A stretch of DNA of 64,000 bases from Lantana camara (Eukaryota; Streptophyta; Magnoliopsida; Lamiales; Verbenaceae), in assembly GCA_037501455.1 (NCBI GenBank), contig CM074865.1, forward strand, positions 31,850,501 through 31,914,500, read 5' to 3'. This document shows, piece by piece, positions 47,569 to 61,416 of the stretch. The notes below the pieces were generated by a model that saw only the letters and a list, made by a program, of their open reading frames with translations, was not told the DNA's origin and searched no databases. The position numbers and the translations under genes are program-made. Each line of letters starts with the position of its first letter. The stretch's first letter is position 1.

Positions 47569-48897
47569 TGAATATTAAGGGACTTAGTTTCAGAGACAGA
47601 GAAGAGAGATTGATATAATTTAGAGAAATCAAGGTATCAAAATGCATAAAGTGAAGTATGATTTTCCTATCCCAAGGTATTGTATATGATATATTAATAT
47701 TAAAGTACTCAATTTTAAAATAAAGTATTGTGTATAATATATGAATATTAAAGTACTCAGTTTTCAAAATAAGGCACTGAATTGAGGGAATAAGGTACGA
47801 GTATGATCGTCATCAGTTCCGTACCTAAATAAATAAAAGAAAAAAAAAATATAACATATGAATATTAAGGTACTCAAGTTTTCAAAATAAGGTATTGAAT
47901 TGAGAATAAAAGGTATTAGTATAACAAATATGAAATAAGGTTCCGATTTTTAAAATAAGGTACTATCAAAGAAGGTGGAACACATATTGTATTGAGTCAC
48001 ATGATAAAAAAATACATAAAATCTTTTTTGTTGTTGTATAATGACACATTATTTCACTTGAATGATAGAAAATAAATGATAGGAAAAAAAAAAAGGAACA
48101 ACGAATGTTTTATGTAACGTAAACAAATGAGAAAGAAAAAAGAAAAGAAAATAGATAATAAATGGCAGTACAATGAATTTAGGTGTCTGACAAGTGACTA
48201 AAAATTAAAACTTAAGATTGAGAGTTAGTACTTAAAACTAATTATTTTAGGAAGCAAACTAAATTTTTTTTGCACCAATAATTACTTAAAACTAATTTCT
48301 CTTCTAATCTATTCAAATAAACAAAATACAAATATAGGTAATTTATCTAGATTAATATCCAATAAAGTAAACAAGTGTATTAGGGTATTTAATAAATTTT
48401 TACATAACTAGATACAATGTAATTGGATAACTAACTAGAAAAGTAAATCTAAAGGGCACACCATTTTTTATACCCTAACGGAAATTTATGCACTATTATT
48501 AGCTACGATACACGGACACTAAAAATATCATTTTGCAGTGTCGTATTGTGTCGGACATTCATGTCCAACACTTTTCACGTGAGAAATTCAAAAAAAATTT
48601 TTTGTCGTCATATCCGTATCGTGTTGTATCCGTATCTGTGTCCGTATCTGATGCACATATATTATTAGAAAAGGCCCTAAGCAAGCTCAAGTTAATAGAA
48701 GTAACAAGAAACAGGGCAAGGTGGTCATCTAGGCAAAAGTCCAGTTGGCTATCTTCTATTCTTTCTTGTCTTGCCGCCACCATTTCGTGAATCATCTGCC
48801 TTTTCCCGCCAACAATAAACACACTCTATCGCAGTGCATCTCTCTCTTTCTGAGACCCACGCAGACACTCTCACAGGATAGAGTTTTGATTAGAGAC
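47569..48897. other. Intergenic region upstream of CTF18
   Basis: AT-rich DNA with about four diverged copies of a 55-75 bp unit (tatgaatattaaagtactcagttttcaaaataagg type) at 47690-47960. A stretch at about 48505-48650 repeats GATACACGGACAC and CCGTATC words on both strands. The CTF18 promoter must lie in the last few hundred bp, but I see no clear TATA box. A pyrimidine-rich run (tctctctctttctgag, about 48839-48854) may be in the 5' UTR. Confidence 0.6.
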
Positions 48898-51800
48898 ATG
48901 GATATTCCTGATTTTGAAGAACTGGAATGGTTGGAATCCCACACTGTAGACGATCAATTCGATGATGATTTTGAGCTTCACATCGAGCCCCCCTCACCCC
49001 CTTCGTCCCCGGAATCTGACAAATCTCCTCAGAGATCAACCCTATTTCTCCCGCCCAAGCCCTCAACTCTCAATATCAACCTCACTTCCAACAAACGCCT
49101 CCGATCTGACTTCCCCAAATCGACATCAGTGGACGGCAGTGGTTCTGATAGCAAGAGAAGCAGAGCTGGACAAGATGAAACTTGGAATGAGAAAGGGACC
49201 CAGTCTGATTGCCCTGAGATGGATGGCCAGGATGTTTCGTTAAATGATACTGTGGGTTCTGTTGATCGCACTGTTGAAAATGCAGAGGGGCTAAGATACT
49301 CACTCCAACGGGATATTGTGGAGGAGGAGAGAGAAGAGATAATATTGTCGAGATATGCCACGCTGATTGATGGGGATTGTGTGCCCGTGACGGGGCTGGA
49401 TGGGGAGAGGGTGTACGCGAAGATATGTGGAGCGGTAGAGATGGAAGAGGAGGAGAGGAAAAAGAAATTGAGTGTCAGAGGAGATTTTAATGGTGAGAAT
49501 TTCAGCTCTGATTCTTTCACCTGCTTGAATTTTTTAATTTAGTTCTTTTCAAAATAATGTTTTGGCTACTTTCTGACTCCATACTTCTTGATATTTACCT
49601 TGAAGTTGAGATGGTAACAGTGATGTTCTGACCGGAGAGCTTAGTGCTGTTAGCCTGTTAAATCTTATGTTATCGTTGTTCTTTTCCTTTTCCTAGTTTC
49701 CTTTTAAATGCAATTTCTTTAATCTGTATGGAATTGAGTATTGAGAACATACTTGAAGTGGATTTGGTGAGTGCTTCATTGTGAAGTAATGAATCTTTCT
49801 CTAAATTATGCGACTTGTAATATTTTCTCCCTTATTTCCTGGAAAATGTACTCTTGTGCTTCTTGATTCATAAGCTGCTAACAACTGCTACCCAGTCAGG
49901 TACATAGTTTAGTTTTCTCTGAATTTGTGAAAATGTTTAATTTGATATAAAGGAAAGCAGATGACAAATTTTTGGCTTGCGATGGTTTATGGCTCTTTGA
50001 TTCATTTGGTGCTTGTCTTATGCCTTTCTTATATGATTACATGAGACCATTTACAATCTTACTAGGAGAATGGAAAGTCCGAATCTTCTGTATGCCATCC
50101 AGAATAGTCCAACCTTTTACACACTGTAAACTGCAACTATCTGTCAATCTTGCATACCCCTGACATACTGAATGCTGGAGAACCTCTGCTAACTTATTGT
50201 CGCCTGTGGTCACGTGCAGGGCTCCTTCAGGAACCTGTTAGAGTTCTAATGCAAAAAGTTGAGGATGAGGAATTCAAAAAGGTAAATTTCTTGTTGCTCA
50301 GTGAGAGGGCTGAATAAATTATGTATTTATTACCTTCCTTCCCGCTCTTCTAGTGTTTTTCCTTTCGCCCATATATATTATTGAAACTTCTTAACAGTTC
50401 TCCTTTTGTAAAATTGAGCTCAAATTCCATTCCGTCTTATTTATTTGCTAGTCTTTCCTTTTTGGCCAGAAAAAAGGTCAGTTACTTCTTTTGAGTAAAG
50501 CATTCTTCCCTAGAATGAGATGATGTTCTCTGTTTTAGCCTTCCCATCGCCGGTCATCGTCTGCAGATGCTAGTTTCCCCCACAGGATTGCCATTTACAA
50601 TGATCCAACATCCTCTAAAACTACATAATATTTATTATTATTATTTTTTTGTTTTCAAGTGAAACTAAATTTTTGTCAGGGAAGAAGAAAAATTTGGAAT
50701 GTCTTGCATTCAATGTGAAGAACATGTTATTGTTGGACTAGGCTTTAGCACAACAGTCTCTGCTATTGACTACTTTACGCATTTTGCAAATTTAGTCAAT
50801 CATTTTGACAGAGGGCCACTAACCAACAAATCACCCCAAAATTCTTTCACGGCCAATATGGTATTGACAATTACAATTTTACGCTTCAAGTGCATCTAAG
50901 CAGCTTGTTAAGTTCTTGTGTCTCGTAACCACTAAATGAGTACACTCCATTTTTGATATTTAACAGTTGGTGATTATTCTGGTTTGGTTTCTATGCGAGC
51001 TTTTCTCTTACCTGCCAAAATCACTTCGTTATCTGCTTACTTATGTTGGAAACCGTAAAAGAACCTTTATTTTATTTTGATATGAATGGGTGCTTTGAAT
51101 GACAAGCTGATATTTCAAGTGACAATATCCTATTACATTTTTACTGGTGAAATAACGGGCATTAAGACTTGTCACAGAAGACGTGATTTCCATTGATTTT
51201 ATAACATTTTCCGTATTTCATTGTGAAGGCTTTGCAAGAAAGTGTTGAAAATCCAACTAACGTTGTTACTGCACAAGTACCAGTGACTAATGAGCAACTT
51301 TGGGTGGACAAATATGCTCCAAGTTCATTTACAGAGCTTCTCAGTGATGAACAGACAAACCGAGAGGTTTTTTTTTTCATTTTAATTGTTTCTCGTTATT
51401 AATTGGGCTTTGTAGTTTTTAAAAAAAAATTACTACTACTTCTAGACTTTACAGCCGATTGTCCAACCTTCTTAACTGTGTACTGCAGGTTCTGCTGTGG
51501 TTGAAACAGTGGGACTCTTGTGTTTTTGGATCTGACATTAAGAGTACAATGGATGATGTTTTGTCTTCTTTGAGACGTCATTCTTTGGGCTCCCAACATT
51601 CTAAGCATTCTTCCAAGAGTCATTTTGGACACAATAGAGAAACCAAATTCAGCAGAGAAATTATGAAAGCTAACAATGAGTTGGATAAAGAAAATAACCT
51701 CTCCCAAGGCATACAAGAGATATGGGGCAAGAGACACAAAAGTTTTGGTCCTCCAGAACAGAAGGTTGGTTAATACTTAATAATATGCTTTGTACTTTTA

Positions 51801-54800
51801 CATTACCTTGGTTTCATAACAATTATTTTCCCTCAAACTATGGGTATGTGGCTGTGCAAGATACACTGATGATCTAACTCAAGAATACCAACTGGATTAA
51901 AACAGGACCAATATGGGCTTATTTGATGCTATCTCACACAAACCCATTTTAGCATTTCTGCATCCTGATCTCTGCATGCCCCTCGTGCTGGAATAATGCG
52001 CATGTATTCATTAATCAACAGTCTGTTGTATTATTTCCAACTAGAGAAGTTCTGGAAATTTGTACAGTGAATCCAAATACTAACCAACTATTACTGCTAA
52101 TATGATCACAAATTGTATATTAATATGAATACCGAGTTCAGATTACTGAAGGAGGAATGGTGGTTAAGGAACCAGAGGGACATAACCATGGGCTGTAATA
52201 CAGATTTTTGTAGGAGAAAAGGTTGAAATGGACTGTACTGCTGCTATTGATGCTACATATAAATATCATACTGTTGGAGGCTGCACGGGGTGGGCCGTGT
52301 TTTGCTTGTTTTATGGTATCTTGCCTTAGTTTTTTTCTACATTACTTACTTTGCATCTGTTATTAGTGGCCCTATCTTTCAGTATAAAGACACAAAATTT
52401 GAAAGACACAAAATTTTCTTTCTTTCATCCTTTCCGCTGGAGTTTCCTATGTTCTCCATTTTAGTTTCAGTGCTCAGTTTGGATATCTAAAAGTTACATT
52501 TCTTACTGTTCATTTAATACCCTACATTGGTGCTTGGCTTTACATTCTTCACTTTTCTTTTATGAAGTTTAATTAATAAGAATTTGATGACTATCCCAGA
52601 TTCTATTGCTTTGTGGCCCCCCGGGGCTTGGGAAGACAACACTTGCTCATGTTGCTGCTAGCCATTGTGGTTACCGTGTCGTTGAGGTACATTATTTTAA
52701 ACCTTTCATTTTTGTGAGCTCAATTACTTCTAGTTCTTACAATATTATTTAAGCAATTTGCATACATACTCTGCCCATTTATTCAAATGGTAATTAGTTT
52801 CGTGTATCTAGGCCTAGTATATTCTAGGTAATAGATAATTATTGACAGCCGATTCTTAGTTCTAATTCCTAACCTCAATATCTATACTATGGGATAGGGT
52901 TTTTGAATACATGAATGGGCAATACCTTTTTCTTTTCTAACATGGTAGTAGAGCAAGTGAAGGGGAAAAAAGGGGTAAAGAAAAATAGTACCAAGACCAA
53001 ATACACTCATTTTTCAAATTCTATTGCTGGCCTAGTAATAGCCAGTTCATTGATCCTCAGCTGCATTCCCCAACCCCTCATCCAACATCTCCAGCATCTT
53101 CTCTTCATGGAAAGTCAAAGCTTATTCCTCTGTTTTCAGAGTCTTGTTTTTAGATCGTATTTTATGCTCTCAAAATAAAAAAAATAAAAAACCAAATAAA
53201 GCATTGTTTCCAAGTATCCATTTTTATTCTCTCAAGTTGACGTTGAGTATGTTTTACCAAGCAGTCGTTTATCCATGCGTCCTGGCATCCTTTTTTGATT
53301 GTTCAATAAAGAAAAAAGTTTGGGCTATGTCATGATATCTGATTATCTATCTCAACTGAATGAAAGGTATTTGTGATTTGTCATGGTTGCACCCTGATAT
53401 AAATCTGCCATTCCTTCAATTTATGTGATGATGTTTGTCTGATTCTATGTCATGGCTTTGCTTACATCCCTGCTTGTTTCCGTCAGGAATTAGTAAAATT
53501 TTTCATGCCTCCAATTTTTCTTTCTTTGCTAAATTCATTTAATATCTCTTTTGTCCAAATTTCAAGAATATTACTTGAGGTGAAATGTTGTAATATTTAT
53601 TGTATTTGAACACATTCTTTACTTTTCATGTTAGTGAGTTTTTGTAACAAATTTATCCTAGTGACACCTAATCCCATACTTATATTCCAGGATAAGGCTT
53701 TCTCATGCATCAACGTACCTTCTGACAGTGTGTTTCATAGAAAACTCTCCATATACAGCTTATGTACATTGCTTGATATTAGTGCTGTAACATTCTGATC
53801 ACATTGAAACTTGCAGTCATCAAACTTTCTGTATGTCTTATTATCTTTTAACTATCGTTATTTAACCACCAGTACTTTGTGACAAGTCACTGTTCTAATA
53901 ATACTATGCTTGTATTGGAGTTCCCTTGCTATTGTACTTGACCTCTGGTGCTTTCCAAATATATCCAAATCTTCTGCTAGTGTCCACCTATTTTATAGCT
54001 GCTAATGTTTTTTTTTTTTAATAAATAAACTCTGTATTACTAATACACTTACTGCGGAGTTGGAGAAGTTTGAACCAGGATTTTCCATTGATTGGTTGTT
54101 CTTTATGTGACAGATTAATGCTAGTGATGACCGGTCAGCATCAGCCATTGAAGCTAAAATTCTTGATGTCATTCAGATGAATTCTGTTATTGCTGATTCA
54201 AAGCCAAAGTGCTTGGTTGGTTTTAGCTGTTGCTATTATGAAAACATTGTTATTTTTCATCATTTTCATTTGTGCACTTATCTAACAAATTAGCAACTGG
54301 TTTCGAAGGTAATTGATGAAATAGATGGGGCCCTTGGCGATGGGAAGGGTGCTGTGGAGGTCATTCTTCAATTGGTAAGTTATTTAAACTTTAACCTATC
54401 TGTTGTTGCATTCTTATATCGTATTGACTATTTTGGATATTGAAAGGCATGTTATTTGTGTATATAAAACTTTCCTTAGTTTGCCACTGGCAGAGGCATA
54501 GCACAAATAATAGTTATCCCTGTAATCCAGTGTATTGAAATAATGCTGACATATTTTGGTACTTTGGTCTGATTTCTCCATGATTATTGTTATTCCTTAG
54601 GAAGTTGCTGTATTTATACTACATTTTGCCTGTTTTCTTTCATGTTGAATATTCAGAATTTGTTTTAGGAAGATTGCTAGCCCTATTAAAGCTAGCAACC
54701 ACATGACCATTTAATTAAGGTGAATTAAAAGTTTGAGACATTTTAATGTTTCTTTGTATATGGTCCTTTTACTCCCTATAATACTTCCTTTGCAAATTAT

Positions 54801-57800
54801 GACCTGCTGATGAGTGATATCCACAGCTGTTGTGGCAATTTTTAATTTCAAAACAAGTTTTGAATTGGTTGAGAGAGACAACAATAAGCAGATGCAAATT
54901 GTATTTGTCTTGCAGTAATGTAAAACATTAACTACGTCACGTATTCTGTATTGCCTTCTCTTCAAAAATTCTCTTTTCACTAAATAGAAACTAAATAAAT
55001 TCTGCCATTTCAGATATTTGTGATCTTTGGGTTTGTTCTTTCATATTTGTTGAATAGTTTGTTGCTTATTCTTCCTAATATTCCTCATTCTTTGCCGATA
55101 AGTTTCATTTCCTTAAGATGGTATAGCGTTGGAACCCCGGCAAATTACTTGGTTAACTGAGCGTCAAAACTAATATAACAAGCCACAATTATGCAGCTGT
55201 CTGCCGAAAGAAAAAGTGATACGGGAAAAGAAAATGCAACTCAAGAGGCACATTCTGGGCAGAAGTCTAACCGAAAAAAGCAAAGAAATTCACTGTTGTT
55301 GAGGCCTGTAAGTGTGGCTTTATTTCATACTTCTGTTGATATAAAGTCATCTGATTTGACATAACTGCTTGTGATTTGCAGGTGATATGTATTTGTAATG
55401 ATCTATATGCGCCTGCATTAAGGCCATTGCGTCAAGTGGCCAAGTGAGTTCTTGATCATTCGAATTTGTTTCGATTTGATGAATTTTGAGCATCAGGATC
55501 TTGGGATTAAAACTAAATCAGCACAAGCAGTTCATTTGAAGTTGAAATCATCGTAATTATCATGCTTTAAAATGGGAACAAAACTAGAAAATTTTTATTC
55601 ACCATATGGCTTCATGCAGGACCCCAGATGCATTACAGGTATAGTGAATTTAAGTAGAACCTGAGAGTTGCATGCCATTAAAGAAATTTTGTACTAAATA
55701 TTTTATGGAGAAATATGTAGAAAACTTTTGTGCCTCATGGGTTTGATGTTATTTACCATACAGTGGGCAGTCAGACCTAGGGTGTCGCCTACATTAGCTC
55801 TTGATAGTCAATTAATATTGTAAACATCTGATCTGATAGGCATTCCTTCCGTTGCAGGGTTCACATTTTTGTCCAGCCAACTGTGAGTCGTGTTGTAAAC
55901 AGGTGCTAATTTTTGAATTCGTATTTGAATGAATTTGCTGTTTTTTCAGTTGATTTTTCTTGGCTGGCTTGTAAAATACACTTATTTGCAAAGCAATACC
56001 TTTTTCTGTTGGGGAACTTAGTCTGTTAAGCTTCTATTTCTGATTCAAAGATTAATAGAGAAAGCCATTTACATGCTAATGTAAATGCTATTTCTTGGAT
56101 GTGCATAATGGACCTCTTTTCAATTTGCCGGAATCTATCATATATATACAATGTATTTGCTTTGATACAAATGTTAGTATGATTATCTGTACCAAAAAAA
56201 AAAATGTTATTATGATTATCTATGTAAGATGTACCTTTCCTTTTTCTTGAGATATCATTTTTTTTTTCTTCTCTTAATTAAAATATAAATTATACAGGTT
56301 TTAAAATCAATGTTAAAATTAGTGTTTCTCTTTGACTTTCTATGAAGTTCACTTCATGACTACATAAGTGTATTACTTTAAGGGTTCACACCATCACACT
56401 TTTTAGTGTATTTTACTTTAATGATCAATTGTCTGGTTGTGCCAAAAGTACTACTCTTACGTTGTCAGCCATGTTGGACATGATATTAAGCTACCTCTAC
56501 TTTGTGAGCTAAGTGCATAAGTGTAAAATGATAGGTTAAAGTATATATGCAACAAGGAAGGATTCAAGACGAGTTCAATCGCACTTTCCATGCTGGCAGA
56601 ATATACTGGTATGCCTTGTTTCATTTGCTGTCTAAGTGCATGTCTCAGTGTTTCAACGTAAAGGTTTTAGGATAACATTTAGTATCATAATCACCACGGA
56701 AGAAAAAAAGTATAGTATCGTGTGGTAACATGGCTATCAGGGAAAATATGTCTGTCTGAGGCTCTTAGGGTCTCGGAAGCTGTAGAGAAATAGTTATTTG
56801 GGCTATGACATTAATATTTTTATATTATAACCTTGATAACGCTTGTATATAAATACGTAAAAAAATGAATTAATTTTTTGTTCCCCAAAACACCTGGAAA
56901 GCATGTAGCATAATATTTGAAGTGATTGAATCTTTAAGTTGTTTGATGACTGGTTGTGCTTCTGCGATAGAATTCAGGAAAACTATAGCTGTATTGGCTT
57001 ATATATCCAACGAAATCTATTTGATGAGAAATACTAACTGTAGTAGTATTCATGGCCTAGATTTTGTTATCTTGTTATTTACATACAATATCCTAAAATG
57101 AATAAAACTTCCCGCTATTTTTGCTTTGAGATTGTCCATGCTATATATTTAATTTTTAGGCTGAATAGTTGAGGTCATCTCTGATAATTTGTCTATTTCT
57201 ATTTGTTTATTGTGATGTGTCTAGATGATTGCAGGTTTTTCTATAAGATCTTAGTGTCAAGTAGTTTCCCATTTGTGAGAGGATCTTTTTCTAATCTTAA
57301 ATTTCCTCAGAATGTGATATACGATCATGCTTAAACACTCTTCAGTTTCTCAACAAGAAGAAGGAAGCCCTCAATGTGGTAAGATTTCGACATCACCTTT
57401 TTGTCTCCTTATGAGTCATACTTCCATTGAAGTTGCTCAGGTTTAGGCCAAATAATTACCATTAACTGAAAATAGTTGCTAATCACATTTACCGAACAAT
57501 AAATGCTGTTTCACATCCTGCTATTAGTTATAATATCTCAACTGATTCATTGTGCCATTGCAAAGGGAATATTTGTTCACCAGTTTCTATATTGAGCCCC
57601 TTTTTTCTGTTTTAAGTTGGAGATAAGTTCTCAAGTGGTTGGGCGGAAGGATTCATGTAAAAGTGCTTTTGATGTGTGGAAAGAGGTGAGTGCAGTTAAT
57701 CGTTTATCACTGTTTCAGATTATTTCTCATGGGCTTGTGCTTACTTTCATCCTTGCTTTTCTATTTTCTTGTTTGTGTAAAGATCTTCCAAATGAAAAAA

Positions 57801-60737
57801 GGGAAACGGGCCAGGAAATCGAACGATTCTAACAGCAGCATGTCCAAAGACTTTGAATTTCTGCACTCTATGATATCTAATAGGTAAATGAAACATGTTT
57901 TGTATCTTCATTTATATAAATAATGGTTTCTCATCTTCTTTTATAATTCCAGAGGTGACTATGACTTGTTATTGGACGGGATTCATGAAAATATTTTGCA
58001 GCTTCGTTATGTTGATCCTATGATGCAAAAAACTGTAAGTCTTACCCCTGACAAGTTCTTCACACCTGATTCAAATAACCTTGTGCTTGCCTGGGTTAAA
58101 CATCGATGTAATTCGATCAATTATCTTTTAGGTACAATGTTTGGACAATCTGGTAGTTTCTGATATCACTCATCGGTATATCATGCGCACTCAAAAAATG
58201 TCTCTTCAAGGTAATAATGTTCTAGTTATTTGCAAATGTCGAATTCCATACATGTCATGCTCATCTGATTTTAATGTTGCTTTTAAATTATTTTCCACAG
58301 TTTATCAGCCTCCAATTGCAATATTTATACATCGTCTGGTAGCTCAACTTGAGAGAAAAGATATTGAGTGGCCAAAGTCCTTGCAAAGGTATCTAACTGA
58401 CATTTAAGTTTTGTTTTACCTTGTCTTTTGTACCTCTAGATAATAGTTTATTATCATTCGACAGACACAGAACAATTTTGGCAGAAAGAAGGGACATGTT
58501 CCACACATGGCACAACAGCGTATCTCCACATATTTCGAGGCATTTGTCAACAAAATCCTTGGTGGAAGACTCAATCTCTCCAATGTTGCATATTCTCTCA
58601 CCGCCAGCCTTAAGACCGGTAGTGTAAAAACATTTATTTTCCTCTTCACTCTTGGTAATCTCAGTTAGCTGAAGTACCTTAATAAATAGGAATAATTATG
58701 GAAAACTCTTGCAGTTCTCCCAAATTACGTAAAACCTCTCCACTTATTGAAATTTCAGTAACCACCATTAGGGTCTGTCTATGGTATGACAGTTCCACTT
58801 TTTTGTATCCCACAATTTATTCCACTCATAGATGTGTGATGCGTCTACAACCACTTAGTGGATATATGATGCATAGCCACCGATGTATTCAACCAGGCAC
58901 ACGTGTCATCCATCCAATAAGTGGAATACAAAAGGAGGAACAGAAGATTCGATCTGTACATCTTAAAAATAACACCAATTTTTAGTTTCTGCAATTATAA
59001 GAATACCCCTTTTATTTGTTAGTGTTGGTGGATGGAGGTGTGTTTTCTCACTTTGTCCTTTTTCTTTCTTTCTTTTTTTTTTTGTCATAGTATTTATCGC
59101 TTCTGTAAGAATAAAAGGAATGTATGTATTAAACATTTGCTCCATTGGCAGGTTGCATTGCATTTGCTTTCAGACAAGGAGAAGAGTGTATTGGGGCAAT
59201 TAGTAAAAAGCATGGTTTCCTATGCTATAACATACAAGAATGTCAAAAAAACAGATCGATCGGGTACTTTGAGACATGAAGATGCTTTAGATGCAGCCAC
59301 ACTTACATTTGATCCACCCCTTAGTGAATTTATAAACTTCAAGGTTAGTATGTCCCATTTAACTCCAGGTTTCGATAATGCATCACCAAATTTATGGGAT
59401 ATTATGGCATCATTACATTAACATAACCCCCATCTTTATTTGGTTTGTGCTCTTTTGAGCAGGATTACAACTCGTGTCATTATGATCTTCCCATAGCGAT
59501 GAAACAGGTTTTGGTTCATGAGGTAAGTAATGGAATACGTGATGAATATTTGTTTCAGGCCGTCCTATTTTTTCTAATATTGATGTTCTTGATAAAATAA
59601 AATTTTGCAGTATCAGTGATCTATGAAAACAAGCATTTCTAATAGTTATTAACTTAATTGTCACTTGATGTGCGCAAGTAGGCATAAATGATCAGTTATT
59701 AGTTCGGATGTTAACTCTATAAAATTAAATGAAGCAGAAAACTTGGTGGCCGACTTATATTGTATCTCATGGTGCATATGACAAAGATGCATTAACAGTC
59801 CGTATCACTCACTCATGCAACTTCTGATTTCCTGTTCATTCTGTCATCTATGTGTTTTTTTGGGGTTATTTACAACGGTCATACATTTATTTATTAAATA
59901 GGATTGACTATTTGACAAATTTTAGCAACTCATTTGTTCATATTCTCAGTACATTGCTCAAAGTAATCCATTAAATGTGTCCATGACAATCTGTGAATCT
60001 TGGTTATTGTTCATTGTATTTTAAGTTTATTGTATGGATGTTGCCATTCACAATAACTTGCAGGTAGAAAAGCAAAAGATTATGCAAAGTTGTCTCTCCA
60101 AATCTGCCCATTTGGACACGAAAGAGAATCATGCATTGGCCAAGAATAACAATGGAAATGGAGTTGCGCAAAAGTCTAATTATAAAAATGGAGCTGTTGA
60201 AAAGGAAATGAAGAGGAAAAGTGGAACTGCTGAAAAATCTGTTATCCCCATCTCTTCCCGTTTGCCAGTTGCAGTCTCGGGTGGTGATGCTATTGCAATC
60301 GAGGACAAAAATTCAGTTCCAAGGACAAAAAAGCCTTCTGGTGCTAGTTTCTTTGATCGGTAAATTTGTCCCTTCTAATTGTCTCGTTTTTGCAAAGTGC
60401 TTGATCACGCTTGCAATAGTTCATATGATTTGTTTTTGTTGATACTCAACTCTTGATTTTTCCATTTATTCATATTAACCAGGTTTAGGAAGGTCAACAC
60501 TGGAGGTTCTCAAATTAAAAACAATGTTGTGCAGAAGACTGGAACATTGCAGAGGGACTCACACCCTTTGTTGTTTAAATTTAATGAGGTATGTTTTGTG
60601 TAATTATTAGTAAGTATTGTGAAATTTATTATATGAAACCTGCTCTGTACAGAACCCTAATAGACCTTGTTGGTCCTGTGCAGGGGTTCACAAATGCAGT
60701 AAAGAGACCAGTAAGAGTACGTGAATTTCTTCTGTGA
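48898..60737 (+). CDS. CTF18: CTF18, large subunit of the CTF18 replication factor C-like clamp loader
   Basis: Exons from splice signals and reading phase: 48898-49492, 50220-50281, 51229-51366, 51489-51764, 52600-52686, 54114-54215, 54309-54374, 55197-55307, 55382-55443, 55858-55902, 56535-56608, 57311-57378, 57617-57685, 57783-57883, 57953-58034, 58132-58210, 58301-58388, 58465-58618, 59152-59343, 59463-59522, 60064-60359, 60483-60588, 60684-60737. Every junction is GT-AG and keeps phase; the product is 988 residues, near the plant CTF18 length. An acidic N-terminus is followed by LWVDKYAP (243-250), Walker [10 protein letters not shown] (363-371), Walker B VIDEID (421-426), a sensor-1 CND (about 484-486) and a sensor-2 DIRSCLN (542-548). 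The C-terminal [10 protein letters not shown] motif is the conserved tail by which CTF18 joins DCC1 and CTF8 in yeast and human. The family works with RFC2-5 to load PCNA and supports sister-chromatid cohesion. The ATG at 48898 is the first in frame. Confidence 0.95.
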
Positions 60738-61335
60738 TCTACAGAATGCTTATAACATATTTTGTATATAACTTTTGTTTGCAAGTGTTTGTCCTCATAT
60801 TTTTGATCCAATGAAATGATGCATGGTCTCTTTTTCTAGGGTGAACAAACCCATACATCAAAAGTTGGCACTCAGAAACAGAGTCGTAATTCGTAACCTT
60901 AGAACCGTTCGATTTTTCTTAAATTAAGCGCAATGTAAATGTAATAGTACGTATAAGTTTAGAGGCCAAAGTAATATAATTTCAATTTAAACTACTGCTA
61001 TTAATATTATAGTATATATCTTAATTGTACCAATAGGGAAAACATCTCCATAATTATAATACCAAGAAGATTCTTTAAAAAGAACCAAGGAAATTGCGTA
61101 GTTTTTTTAATGGCAACGAACACAATTTAATAATTAGATTGTACATGGGATAAAAAACAGGTTGTTTGACGATCTCTTGGGCACCAAAGCTGTATGTACA
61201 TATACACACACATAAGAAGCCTATATCTCTGTAGCTGAAACTTACCTATGCAGATCAGCAATCTGCCATCATATCACTTTAACAGAAGGCATACCCCCAA
61301 CACTAAGATCAGCTACATTTTATTTTCTCAAATAT

Positions 61336-61371
<36 letters not shown>

Positions 61372-61416
61372 TATCTACAGCACTATGTACTCAGTTGTGG
61401 AAAAATGTTAAATGAT
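60738..61416. other. Convergent intergenic region between CTF18 and CSLD
   Basis: Contains the CTF18 3' UTR, the UTR of CSLD and a run of about 29 A at 61338-61366. An acceptor-like TTTTTCTAG at 60831-60839 precedes a short open frame (60840-60896) that could be an alternative last CTF18 exon. An AT-rich block near 60900-61010 probably holds the CTF18 poly(A) signals. No other gene was seen. Confidence 0.7.
61338..61366. repeat. Poly(A) run of about 29 bp
   Basis: A homopolymer between CTF18 and the CSLD stop codon. No flanking duplication or retroposon body was seen. Confidence 0.95.

Noticed and set aside
48505..48660. GATACACGGACAC/CCGTATC words as a named transposon end
   Set aside because: The words are common in plant intergenic DNA, but I could not identify terminal repeats or a target duplication.
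48745..48897. Upstream in-frame extension of CTF18
   Set aside because: It begins with TTG, has no ATG, and reads through likely 5' UTR; the first ATG is 48898.
49029..49520. 163-codon minus-strand frame under CTF18 exon 1
   Set aside because: Mirror of a real coding exon; Ser/Pro-rich and without a domain.
61338..61366. Poly(A) run as the tail of a retroposon
   Set aside because: No element body or flanking duplication was seen, and it sits in a 3' UTR region.
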